Shown: positions 35,299-42,979 of the stretch, piece after piece
Numbering within the stretch: the first letter of the stretch is position 1
Layout of the letters: every line of letters begins with the position of its first letter
NCBI RefSeq assembly: GCF_004187715.1
Contig: NZ_QZWF01000043.1
Span: 1 to 45,855 of the forward strand
DNA from: Streptomyces sp. F001
Lineage (GTDB): Bacteria; Actinomycetota; Actinomycetes; Streptomycetales; Streptomycetaceae
DNA: 45,855 nucleotides
Direction: 5' to 3'
Position numbers and translations under genes: made by a program
The notes under the pieces: model-generated
What the model saw: only the letters and a program-made list of their open reading frames with translations
What the model was told of the DNA's origin: nothing
The model's database searches: none

Positions 35299-36185
35299 CC
35301 AGTACTCAGTGGCCGGCCGGGAGCGCGGTGCGCACCTGGTTGGTCGGCGCCCGGTTGAAGACCCTGCCCGTCACCATGGCACCGATCGCCGTCGGCACGG
35401 CGATCGCCTCCTCGCTGGGCCACTTCAGCGGGTGGCGGGCCGCCCTGACCCTGTTGTTCGCGCTGGGCTTCGTCCTCGGCACGAACTTCTTCAACGACTA
35501 CAGCGACGGGGTGCGGGGCGCCGACGACCACCGGGTGGGTCCCGTCCGGCTGGTCGGCTCCGGGCGGGCGTCACCCCGGCAGGTGCTGCGCTGCGGCCTG
35601 GTCCTGTACGGCATGGCCGCCCTGGCCGGAGTGGTCATGGCGGTGACGATCTCCTGGTGGCTGCTGGCGCTCGCGGTGGTGTGTGCGCTCGGCGGGTGGT
35701 TCTACACCGGCGGCTCCCGGCCGTACGGCTACCGCTCGCTGGGCGACGTCGGCATCTTCCTCTTCCACGGGGTCATCGCCGTGTGCGCCACGGCGTACAT
35801 CCAGCTCGGCCGGGTCCCCCTGCTGGCCCTCGCCGCGTCCGTGTCCATCGGTCTGCTCGCCTGCGCGCTGCTGACGACGAACAATCTGCGCGACATCCCG
35901 ACCGACACGGCCGCCGGCAAGATCACCATCGCCGTGCGCCTGGGCGACCGGCGCACCCGCGTGTACTACGTGCTCTGCCTCGCCCTCGCCTTCGCGTCCG
36001 CACTGCTCCTGGCAGCCTCCCGCCCTGGGGCGCTGCTGGTGCTCGGCGCCGTCCCGTTCGCCGTCTTCCCGCTGCGCCGGGTGCTCGGCGGGGCGCGCGG
36101 CAGCGACCTGATACCGGCCCTCGAGCACACCTGCCTGCTGCTGCTGGCGTTCGGGACCCTCCTGGCGATCGGCCTGGCGCTGTGA
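35292..36185 (+). CDS. MenA/UbiA-type membrane aromatic prenyltransferase
   Basis: A 297-residue polytopic membrane protein with about eight or nine hydrophobic segments. The two metal-diphosphate motifs are NDYSDGVRGAD (68-78) and NNLRDIPTDTAAGK (197-210, Asp201 and Asp205), as in 1,4-dihydroxy-2-naphthoate polyprenyltransferases (MenA). It attaches a polyprenyl chain to an aromatic ring, often with loss of a ring carboxylate. Menaquinone in Streptomyces is made elsewhere by the futalosine route. Here the enzyme is embedded between a polyprenyl synthase/methyltransferase pair and a cyclase, so the acceptor is probably the 3-hydroxyanthranilate-derived ring. It overlaps the methyltransferase by 7 bases. 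Confidence 0.9.
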   Translation: MVTSTQWPAGSAVRTWLVGARLKTLPVTMAPIAVGTAIASSLGHFSGWRAALTLLFALGFVLGTNFFNDYSDGVRGADDHRVGPVRLVGSGRASPRQVLRCGLVLYGMAALAGVVMAVTISWWLLALAVVCALGGWFYTGGSRPYGYRSLGDVGIFLFHGVIAVCATAYIQLGRVPLLALAASVSIGLLACALLTTNNLRDIPTDTAAGKITIAVRLGDRRTRVYYVLCLALAFASALLLAASRPGALLVLGAVPFAVFPLRRVLGGARGSDLIPALEHTCLLLLAFGTLLAIGLAL

Positions 36186-36211
36186 CCGGCCGGGGGAGGA
36201 GGGGAGTGCAG

Positions 36212-37765
36212 GTGACTCCGGAGCACGAAGTGCTGGTGATCGGCGCCGGGTTCTCCGGGATCGGCACGGCGATCGGGCTGCTGCGGGCCGGCATCGACGA
36301 CTTCGTGGTGCTGGACGAGCAGGACGATGCCGGCGGCTCCTGGCACGCCAACCGGTACCCCGGCATCGCCGTGGACATCAGCGCCTTCTCCTACTCCTTC
36401 ACCTTCGAACCCTTCGCGTCCTGGTCGAGGGCCTTCCCTCCCGGCGAGGAACTCAAGGCCTACGCGGACCACTGCGTCCACAAGTACGGCCTGCGGCCCC
36501 ATCTCCGTCTGAACGCCCGGGTCGTACGCGCCGAGTACCACGAGGCGGAGCACGTCTGGGAGGTCTTCCTGGCGGACGGAACCTCGATGACGACGCGGTT
36601 CGTCATCTGCGCCACCGGATGGCTCACCAAGCCGAAGGCACCCGACATCGAAGGACTCGACCGGTTCACGGGCGACGTGGTGCACACGGCTCGATGGGAC
36701 CCGTCACTGGATCTCACCGGACGTCGCGTGGGCCTGATCGGCACCGGCGCATCGGCGATCCAACTGGTCCCCGAGATCGCCCCGTTGGTGCAGCAGCTCC
36801 ACGTCTACCAGCGGACGCCCACCTGGGTCTTCCCGAAGCCGGACGTTCCGGTGCCGAGGGCCGTCCGCAAGGTGTTCGGAACGGCTCCGTGGACTCAGCG
36901 CACCGTCCGGCTCCTCACGGACACCGTGACGGAACTCAGTTTCGTCATCGCCATGATCCACTACCGGCGGTTCCCCTTCCTGGTGCGGGCCGGGGAAGCG
37001 GTCTCCCGGCTGTACCTGCGCAGCCAGGTCAAAGGTGACCGCGATCTGATGGACCGGCTCGCGCCCGCCTACCGACTGGGCTGCAAGCGGCCGTCCTTCG
37101 GCAAGGGCTACTGGCGCGCCTTCACCCGCGACAACGTCCAGCTCGTCACCGAACGCATCGAGCGCATCACCGAGACCGGCATCAGCATGGCGGACGGCGA
37201 CGAGCAGAAGTTCGACGTGCTGATCCTCGCCACCGGGTTCCACGTCCTGGACAACCTGCCGCCCTTTCCCCTGTACGGGCTGGGCGGCCGGGAGTTGAAG
37301 GAGTTCTGGAGAGCGGAGCGCTTCCAGACGTACGAGGGCAGTTCGGTCAAGGGTTTCCCGAACCTCTGGTTCATCGTCGGGCCGTACTCCTTCACCGGCG
37401 GATCCTGGTTCGGCATGATCGACTATCAGGTCACCCATGCCCTGCGGGTGATCGGAGAGGCCCGGCGACGGCGTGCCACACAGGCCGTCGTCCGGCCCGA
37501 GAAGCACGACAGGTCCTTTCACCAGGTGCTGCGCCGGCAGCGGAACACGGTGTTCCTCCACGGCAGTTGCCGCGGCACGCACAGCTACTACTTCGACGAG
37601 CGCGGCGACGCACCCGCCGTCCGCCCGTCGTCGACCTACGAGGCGGCCTGGCGAGCCAGGCACTTCGACCTCGACGACTACCGCTACGACCGGGCCGATC
37701 CGGTGCTGCCACATGACCGGACGGAGCCCCACCACTTCGGAGGCCGATGGCATGCGACTGGGTGA
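36212..37765 (+). CDS. Baeyer-Villiger-type flavin monooxygenase
   Basis: A 517-residue class B flavoprotein. It has FAD-binding GAGFSG (11-16), the BVMO fingerprint FTGDVVHTARWD at 152-163 (FxGxxxHxxxWD) and the NADPH motif GLIGTGASA (174-182). DATGF-like ILATGFHVLDN closes the second Rossmann region. BVMOs insert oxygen into ketones, but relatives also epoxidise or N-oxidise. In this operon it could epoxidise the terminal prenyl double bond before cyclisation or oxidise the ring amine; both are inference. The start is taken as GTG 36212 with GGAGGGG upstream; GTG 36206 is possible. Its end overlaps the DUF2834 gene. Confidence 0.88.
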   Translation: MTPEHEVLVIGAGFSGIGTAIGLLRAGIDDFVVLDEQDDAGGSWHANRYPGIAVDISAFSYSFTFEPFASWSRAFPPGEELKAYADHCVHKYGLRPHLRLNARVVRAEYHEAEHVWEVFLADGTSMTTRFVICATGWLTKPKAPDIEGLDRFTGDVVHTARWDPSLDLTGRRVGLIGTGASAIQLVPEIAPLVQQLHVYQRTPTWVFPKPDVPVPRAVRKVFGTAPWTQRTVRLLTDTVTELSFVIAMIHYRRFPFLVRAGEAVSRLYLRSQVKGDRDLMDRLAPAYRLGCKRPSFGKGYWRAFTRDNVQLVTERIERITETGISMADGDEQKFDVLILATGFHVLDNLPPFPLYGLGGRELKEFWRAERFQTYEGSSVKGFPNLWFIVGPYSFTGGSWFGMIDYQVTHALRVIGEARRRRATQAVVRPEKHDRSFHQVLRRQRNTVFLHGSCRGTHSYYFDERGDAPAVRPSSTYEAAWRARHFDLDDYRYDRADPVLPHDRTEPHHFGGRWHATG

Positions 37766-38186
37766 TGTGCAGGGAAGGGACCGGGCACTGTGCACCCTCT
37801 ACGGGCTGTTCGCCGTCGGCGGCTGCCTGGTCATGGGGACGTTGGCCATCGTCTTCGTCGTGCGCAACGCCGACGCGGGACCGCTCGGTGTCATCGAGAA
37901 CTTCCTGCGCGACGCGACACGGAATCTGGCATCCCAGTTCATCTACGCGGACCTGGCGTTGATCTGGGCGGCGCTGGCGGCATTCATGATCATCGAGGCG
38001 CGCCGGCTCGGCATCCGCCACGTGTGGGCGTACATCGTCGGAGCCCCGGCACTGGCGCTCGTGGTGAGTTTCTCCGTCTTCATGTACGTCCGCCAGCTGA
38101 AGATCGCGGCCCTGAACGACGCACACGCCGAGCCCACATCCACCGCCATGACCACCCACGCGACGACGAGGGGGACCCAGCGATGA
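37752..38186 (+). CDS. DUF2834 small membrane protein
   Basis: A 144-residue protein with three or four hydrophobic segments: ALCTLYGLFAVGGCLVMGTLAIVFVV (about 12-37), FIYADLALIWAALAAFMIIEARRLGIR (about 63-89), and VWAYIVGAPALALVVSFSVFMYVR (about 91-114). The IEARRLG(I/M)RxxW segment marks DUF2834 proteins. The C-terminal tail is Thr/His-rich. It overlaps the monooxygenase gene by 14 bases and the cyclase by ATGA, so it is tightly co-translated with the terpene-handling enzymes. Its role is unknown: scaffold, chaperone, transport or an unrecognised membrane enzyme are all possible. Confidence 0.85.
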   Translation: MRLGDVQGRDRALCTLYGLFAVGGCLVMGTLAIVFVVRNADAGPLGVIENFLRDATRNLASQFIYADLALIWAALAAFMIIEARRLGIRHVWAYIVGAPALALVVSFSVFMYVRQLKIAALNDAHAEPTSTAMTTHATTRGTQR

Positions 38187-40069
38187 CGACCACCGACGCC
38201 GGCGCGTTCGTCCCGGGAGTCGAGCGCTCCCTGGCCCTGGCCGTCCAAGCGCTCCGCGAGCGCCAGGACCCCACCGGGTACTGGAAGGGCGATTTCGAGA
38301 CCAGCCTGATCGGTGAGTCCGGTGAGGTCATCCTGCGGCATTACCTGCGCTTGCCGAAGGACGAGACGGTGGCCGCCGCCGCGCGGACGATCCTCAGCGA
38401 GCAGACACCCACGGGCGGCTGGGCGTCGTACCACCAGGGCCCTGACGAGCTGCTGCTCTCCGTCTTCTGCTACGTCGCCCTGCGCCTGGCCGGTCATGAC
38501 CCCGACGAACCGGAGATGCGCGCGGCGGCCGCCTCGGTCCGCGGCAACGGCGGTATCGAGTCGGTCGACAACCTGATCATGCTGGCGTGGCTGGCCCTGA
38601 TCGGGCTGTGGCCCTGGCGCGACATCCCGCTCATCCCGCCGGAGATCGTCCTGCTGCCCACCTGGTGCCCCGGGAACATCTACCAGATCGGTGCCGCCGC
38701 CCGCGGCATCGTCGTCGCCAACAGCCTGTTCATGGCACGCCGCCCCGTCGTCCCCGCAGGATTCGGCATTCGCGAGCTGTTCGCCGAGCCCGGCGCCCGG
38801 CGGCTGCCGAGGTCCTTCGCGGTACGGTGCGCGACCACCCTCAGCCACTGGTACGCCCGCCGTCCGATCGGTCCGCTGCGCCGCCGGGCGATCCGAAAGG
38901 AATCGAGGTGGCTCATCCGCACCCAGGAGAAGGACGGCAGCTGGGGCGGCAACTGGCCGCAGACCGCCAACGTCGTCATGGGTCTGGACGCGATCGGCTT
39001 CCCCCAGGACCATCCAGTCGTCACGGCGGCGATGGCCGGGCTCGACCGATACGTGGTCGAGAAGGACGGGCAGCGCCGCATCGAGATGTGGACCTCCGTG
39101 GTCATGGACACCGCCCTGGCGCTGTCCGCGAACGCCATGGCCGGCGGCCCCGAGGAGAAGGCCGCGGCCGAACCGGCGGTGCGCTGGCTGCTCGCCAACC
39201 AGGTCACCGAACTGGGCGACTGGGCGGTGCTGACCGACAACCCCGTTCCCGGCGGCTGGCCGTACGAGTTCACCAACAACGCCAACCCCGACGCCGACGA
39301 CACGGCGTTCGCCGTCGCCGCACTGCGCCGCGTCCACCCGCGCGGCACCGACCCGGCCGTCGACGCCGCCTGCGAACGGGCCCGCCGGTGGCTGCTGTCC
39401 CAGCAGGGCGAGGACGGTGGCTGGGCGGCCTTCGAACCGCTGCGCTGGCGGCTGCCGGGACGCGACAAACTGGCCAGAATCGGATTCCTGGAGGCGCCGT
39501 CGGCCGACATCACCGGGCACGTCCTGGAGGCGCTGGGCGCCGACGGCCAGGCTCACACTCCCGCGGCCCGCCGCGGCATCGAATGGCTGCGCCGCACCCA
39601 GCAGCCGAACGGGTCGTGGCCCGGCTGGTGGGCCTGCTACCACCTGCACGGCACCAGCGCCGCCGTCACCGGCATGGCCGCGTGCGGGGTGCCGGGCAGC
39701 GACCCTGCCATGGCCCGGGCGTGTGACTGGATCGTCGCACACCAGCAGAGCGACGGCGGCTGGGGTGAGGACATCCGCGCGCTGCACGACCCGGCATGGA
39801 TCGGGCGGGGCGACAGCACTCCCTCGCAGACGGCCTGGGCCCTGCTCGCCCTCATCGCCGGCGGCCGCGCCGACAGCGGGCCGGTGCGCGCGGGCCTGGA
39901 CTTTCTGATCCGCACCCAGCAGGCCGACGGCGACTGGGCCGAGCCCTGGCACACCTGGGTGGTGCACCACGACGGCCTGTACTGGCGCGACAGCCTGCTG
40001 CGCCTGATCTATCCCGTCATGGCGATGTCGGCCTACCGGGCCGCCGTCGACGGAACGGAGTTGCGATGA
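38183..40069 (+). CDS. Squalene-hopene cyclase-like class II terpene cyclase
   Basis: A 628-residue alpha/alpha-barrel triterpene-cyclase homologue. The protonating motif DADD is at 370-373 (NPDADDTAF). QW repeats are visible as QEKDGSWGGNW, QQGEDGGWAAF, QQPNGSWPGWW, QQSDGGWGED and QQADGDWAEPW. The C-terminal GxGFP segment that lines the hopene cyclase cavity is replaced by HHDGLYWRDSLLRLIYPVM, and the N-terminal region is similar to cyclases but more divergent. It is therefore unlikely to be a plain hopene synthase; with a MenA-type prenyltransferase it should cyclise an arylated or free polyprenyl chain. It overlaps both neighbours by ATGA. Confidence 0.92.
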   Translation: MTTTDAGAFVPGVERSLALAVQALRERQDPTGYWKGDFETSLIGESGEVILRHYLRLPKDETVAAAARTILSEQTPTGGWASYHQGPDELLLSVFCYVALRLAGHDPDEPEMRAAAASVRGNGGIESVDNLIMLAWLALIGLWPWRDIPLIPPEIVLLPTWCPGNIYQIGAAARGIVVANSLFMARRPVVPAGFGIRELFAEPGARRLPRSFAVRCATTLSHWYARRPIGPLRRRAIRKESRWLIRTQEKDGSWGGNWPQTANVVMGLDAIGFPQDHPVVTAAMAGLDRYVVEKDGQRRIEMWTSVVMDTALALSANAMAGGPEEKAAAEPAVRWLLANQVTELGDWAVLTDNPVPGGWPYEFTNNANPDADDTAFAVAALRRVHPRGTDPAVDAACERARRWLLSQQGEDGGWAAFEPLRWRLPGRDKLARIGFLEAPSADITGHVLEALGADGQAHTPAARRGIEWLRRTQQPNGSWPGWWACYHLHGTSAAVTGMAACGVPGSDPAMARACDWIVAHQQSDGGWGEDIRALHDPAWIGRGDSTPSQTAWALLALIAGGRADSGPVRAGLDFLIRTQQADGDWAEPWHTWVVHHDGLYWRDSLLRLIYPVMAMSAYRAAVDGTELR

Positions 40070-41487
40070 CCGGCGCCGGCGTGACCGTGGTGGGAGGCGG
40101 CCTCGCCGGGATGACGGCGGCGTGGACGATCCGCGGCCTCGGCCTCCCGGTACGGCTGCTCGAAGCCGGGCCCGAGCTCGGCGGGATGGCCGGATCACGG
40201 GTGATCGACGGCCGGGTCGAGGATCACGGGGTGCACATCTTCCCCGCCTGGTACCGCAACACCCTGCGGCTCGTGGCGGAACTCGGCATCGCCGGCAACC
40301 TGCGCGAGACCAAGAACTTCCACCAGCTGCTGCCGGGCGAGTTCCCCGCCTTCCGCACCGCGGTCACCCCGGCCGCCGATAGGCTGCTGTTCCACTACGG
40401 CGTGATCGACCTGCTCGCCCAGGAGTACGGTGCCCGCGACGAGTCCCTCCACGACTTCCTGCGCAGCCGCCGGTATCTGACCGAGGCGGCGATCGCCGAC
40501 ATCGAGCACCTCTTCGTCGCCTCGAGCGCGGCGGAGAGCGATGCCGTGTCGGCGGCGGGCTTCCGCGGCAGCATCGCAGCGTTCGCCCGGCACCCCGGCC
40601 GGGTGCGGATGCCGCGAGGCGACCTCCAGCAGTGGTTCATCGGCCCCTTCCGGCAGCGGCTGGAAGCCGACGGCGTGGAGGTGCGCACCGGGAGAGAGCT
40701 CATCGAGGTGTCGGTGCACGCCGACCGGCTGCAGGCCCTCACCGTACGCGGCGACGACGGCACCGCCGTGACCGAAGACGTCACCGGACATGTCGTCCTC
40801 GCCGTCCCGCACGGACGCCTGTCCGCCCTGGGCGGCGACCTCACCGGAGCACTTCGACCACCGTACGGTGTCGACGAGTTGACGTCCCGTCCGCTCGGAG
40901 CACTCCACCTGTACCTGCGAAGGCGGCTGCCGGGACTGCCCGACGAGCACATCCGCCTGGTCGGGTCGCCGCACGCGATCACGCTCATCGATGTGGGCCA
41001 GGCATGGGGACGACACCGCACCAGCGTGCTCAACTGCGTGGTCGGCCGTGCCGCCCGGCTCGCGGAACTGTCCGAGGCGGACGCGGTCAAAATCCTGGTG
41101 GACGAGCTCATGACCTTCCTTCCGGAGCTCACCTGGGACGACATCGAACACGTCTGCTACCAGCCGCACTTCGCGGCACCGTTCTTCGCGCCGGGACCCG
41201 GATCGGGTCGCTACCGGCCGCAGAGCACCACCGCACTGGCCAACGTGCACATCGCCGGCGACTTCTGCGCGGCCCCGCCGGGCGTGGCCGGTATGGAGAG
41301 CGCCGTGCGGTCGGGACTGACGGCCGCCGAGTCGGTCCGCAGAGCACTGCGGCCCGAACTGCCCCCGGTACGGATCGATCGTATCGGCGACATCAGCCCG
41401 TCGGCCGCTCGCGGTCTGCGGATGGCGCTCGCCCCCTTCGCCGCGGCCGTCCGGTCGCTGGCCGGCCGCGCACGACGACGGAGGTGA
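40066..41487 (+). CDS. Phytoene desaturase/HpnE-like FAD oxidoreductase
   Basis: A 473-residue flavin amine-oxidase/desaturase family protein. The FAD-binding motif VVGGGLAGMTAAW starts at residue 8, with EAGPELGGMAGSRVIDGRVEDHGVHIF next, and the C-terminal IAGDFCAAPPGVAGMESAVRSGLTAAESV. It is the length of HpnE and carotenoid desaturases. HpnE works with HpnC and HpnD to make squalene, but neither of those is nearby. The role here is probably desaturation or oxidation of the cyclised terpenoid or the ring. The start overlaps the cyclase stop by ATGA. Confidence 0.88.
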   Translation: MTGAGVTVVGGGLAGMTAAWTIRGLGLPVRLLEAGPELGGMAGSRVIDGRVEDHGVHIFPAWYRNTLRLVAELGIAGNLRETKNFHQLLPGEFPAFRTAVTPAADRLLFHYGVIDLLAQEYGARDESLHDFLRSRRYLTEAAIADIEHLFVASSAAESDAVSAAGFRGSIAAFARHPGRVRMPRGDLQQWFIGPFRQRLEADGVEVRTGRELIEVSVHADRLQALTVRGDDGTAVTEDVTGHVVLAVPHGRLSALGGDLTGALRPPYGVDELTSRPLGALHLYLRRRLPGLPDEHIRLVGSPHAITLIDVGQAWGRHRTSVLNCVVGRAARLAELSEADAVKILVDELMTFLPELTWDDIEHVCYQPHFAAPFFAPGPGSGRYRPQSTTALANVHIAGDFCAAPPGVAGMESAVRSGLTAAESVRRALRPELPPVRIDRIGDISPSAARGLRMALAPFAAAVRSLAGRARRRR

Positions 41488-41491
41488 CCGC

Positions 41492-42268
41492 ATGAACGGC
41501 AGGATCGCCCTCGTGACGGGAGCCGGGGGCGGCATCGGTACGGCCGTGGCCCGGCTGCTCGCCGAACAGGGCGCCACGGTCGTCGGCGTGGACCTGGACC
41601 GCGGCCGGCTGTCCGCCACGGTCGAAAAGCTCACCGCCGACGGGCTGTTGGTGCAGGGCCGGCCGGCGGACGTCACGTCGTCCGCCGAGGTCGAGGCCGT
41701 GGTGGCCGCGGTGGAAGGGGAGTCGGGACCGATCGACTACCTGGTCAACGCCGCCGGGGTGCTGCGCCTCGCCGAAGCCGGACAGCTCAGCGACGAGGAC
41801 TGGAACGCCACCTTCGCGGTCAACAGCACCGGCGTCTTCTACATGTCCCGGGCGGTCGTCAACCGCATGATTCCGCGTCGGCGCGGCTCCCTCGTCACCG
41901 TCGCGTCGAACGCGGCGGGCACCGCCCGTACGCAGATGTCCGCGTACGCCGCGTCCAAGGCGGCGGCCACCGCCTTCACCAAGTGCCTGGGCCTGGAGGT
42001 CGCCCGGCACAACATCCGCTGCAACCTTGTCGCTCCCGGCTCCACGGACACCCCGATGCTGCACGGCATGCACACCGACGGGGCCGCGGTCGCCGCCTCC
42101 GTCGCCGGGAACCCGGCCGCACACCGTACCGGCATCCCGTTGGGCAAGGTGGCACGTCCGCAGGACGTCGCCCACGCCGTGCGCTTCCTGCTGTCGGACG
42201 AGGCGGCTCACATCACGATGCACACGCTCACCGTCGACGGAGGGGCGACCCTGGGCGCTCCGACGTAG
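41492..42268 (+). CDS. EntA-like short-chain dehydrogenase (predicted DHHA dehydrogenase)
   Basis: A 258-residue classical SDR. TGAGGGIG is at 9-16, NAAG at 87-90, the catalytic Ser140, Tyr153 and Lys157 (YAASK). The C-terminal part (NIRCNLVAPGSTDTPMLHG...GIPLGKVARPQDVAHAVRFLLSDEAAHITMHTLTVDGGATLGA) matches 2,3-dihydro-2,3-dihydroxybenzoate dehydrogenases such as EntA. Next to PhzD and PhzE genes its substrate should be the amino analogue, trans-2,3-dihydro-3-hydroxyanthranilate, which it would aromatise to 3-hydroxyanthranilate. The ATG follows GGAGGT, four bases after the flavoprotein gene. Confidence 0.9.
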   Translation: MNGRIALVTGAGGGIGTAVARLLAEQGATVVGVDLDRGRLSATVEKLTADGLLVQGRPADVTSSAEVEAVVAAVEGESGPIDYLVNAAGVLRLAEAGQLSDEDWNATFAVNSTGVFYMSRAVVNRMIPRRRGSLVTVASNAAGTARTQMSAYAASKAAATAFTKCLGLEVARHNIRCNLVAPGSTDTPMLHGMHTDGAAVAASVAGNPAAHRTGIPLGKVARPQDVAHAVRFLLSDEAAHITMHTLTVDGGATLGAPT

Positions 42269-42316
42269 CGGACCCGCGCTTCCCTCTCCGTACAGCACGA
42301 AAGGACGAACCACTGC

Positions 42317-42979
42317 ATGTCCGGCATACCACCGATCGAGCCCTATCCGCTGCCGCTGCCGGACGACCTCCCCGCACCGGTCGTCGACTGGCGGGCCGAC
42401 CCGCGGCGTGCCGTGCTGCTCGTCCACGACATGCAGGACTACTTCCTCACACCGTTCCCGCAGGACTCCTCACCCCGCACCCCGCTCATCCGTAACGCGG
42501 CACTGCTGCGGCAGCGCTGCGCCGCCCTCGGCGTCCCCGTCGCCTACACCGCCCAGCCCGGTGGGATGACACCGCACCAACGCGGCCTGCTGGCCGACTT
42601 CTGGGGACCCGGCATGCGCACAGCACCCGAGCACCGCCGGATCGTCGCGCCCCTCCAACCCGCCCCGGGTGACTGGACGTTCACGAAGTGGCGCTACAGC
42701 GCCTTCTTCAACACCGACCTGCTGGCACGGATACGGGCCACCGGCCGTGACCAACTCCTCCTGTGTGGCGTCTACGCGCACGTCGGTGTGCTGATGACCG
42801 CGATGGACGCGTTCAGCCACGACATCCAGCCGTTCCTGGTCGCCGACGCCGTTGCCGACTTCTCCGCCGAACACCACCGGCTGGCCCTCCGGTACGCCGC
42901 CCAGCGGTGTGCCGCCGTCGTCACCACGGCGGCCCTGTGCGACACCCTCATGGCGGCCGTGGCGGAGGAAACGCGGTGA
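42317..42979 (+). CDS. phzD-like: PhzD-like isochorismatase
   Basis: A 220-residue isochorismatase-fold hydrolase. It has PhzD's N-terminus (MSGIPPIEPYPLPLPDDLPA), catalytic Asp38 in VLLVHDMQ, Lys124 in TKWRYSAFF and GVYAHVG at 151-157, which are the PhzD forms of the motifs. It cleaves the enolpyruvyl ether of ADIC to DHHA with release of pyruvate; isochorismate is a less good fit. The ribosome binding site is AAAGGA. It lies between the SDR and PhzE genes and overlaps the latter (GTGA). No phzF, phzA or phzB is seen here, which argues against phenazine production by this operon. Confidence 0.92.
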   Translation: MSGIPPIEPYPLPLPDDLPAPVVDWRADPRRAVLLVHDMQDYFLTPFPQDSSPRTPLIRNAALLRQRCAALGVPVAYTAQPGGMTPHQRGLLADFWGPGMRTAPEHRRIVAPLQPAPGDWTFTKWRYSAFFNTDLLARIRATGRDQLLLCGVYAHVGVLMTAMDAFSHDIQPFLVADAVADFSAEHHRLALRYAAQRCAAVVTTAALCDTLMAAVAEETR

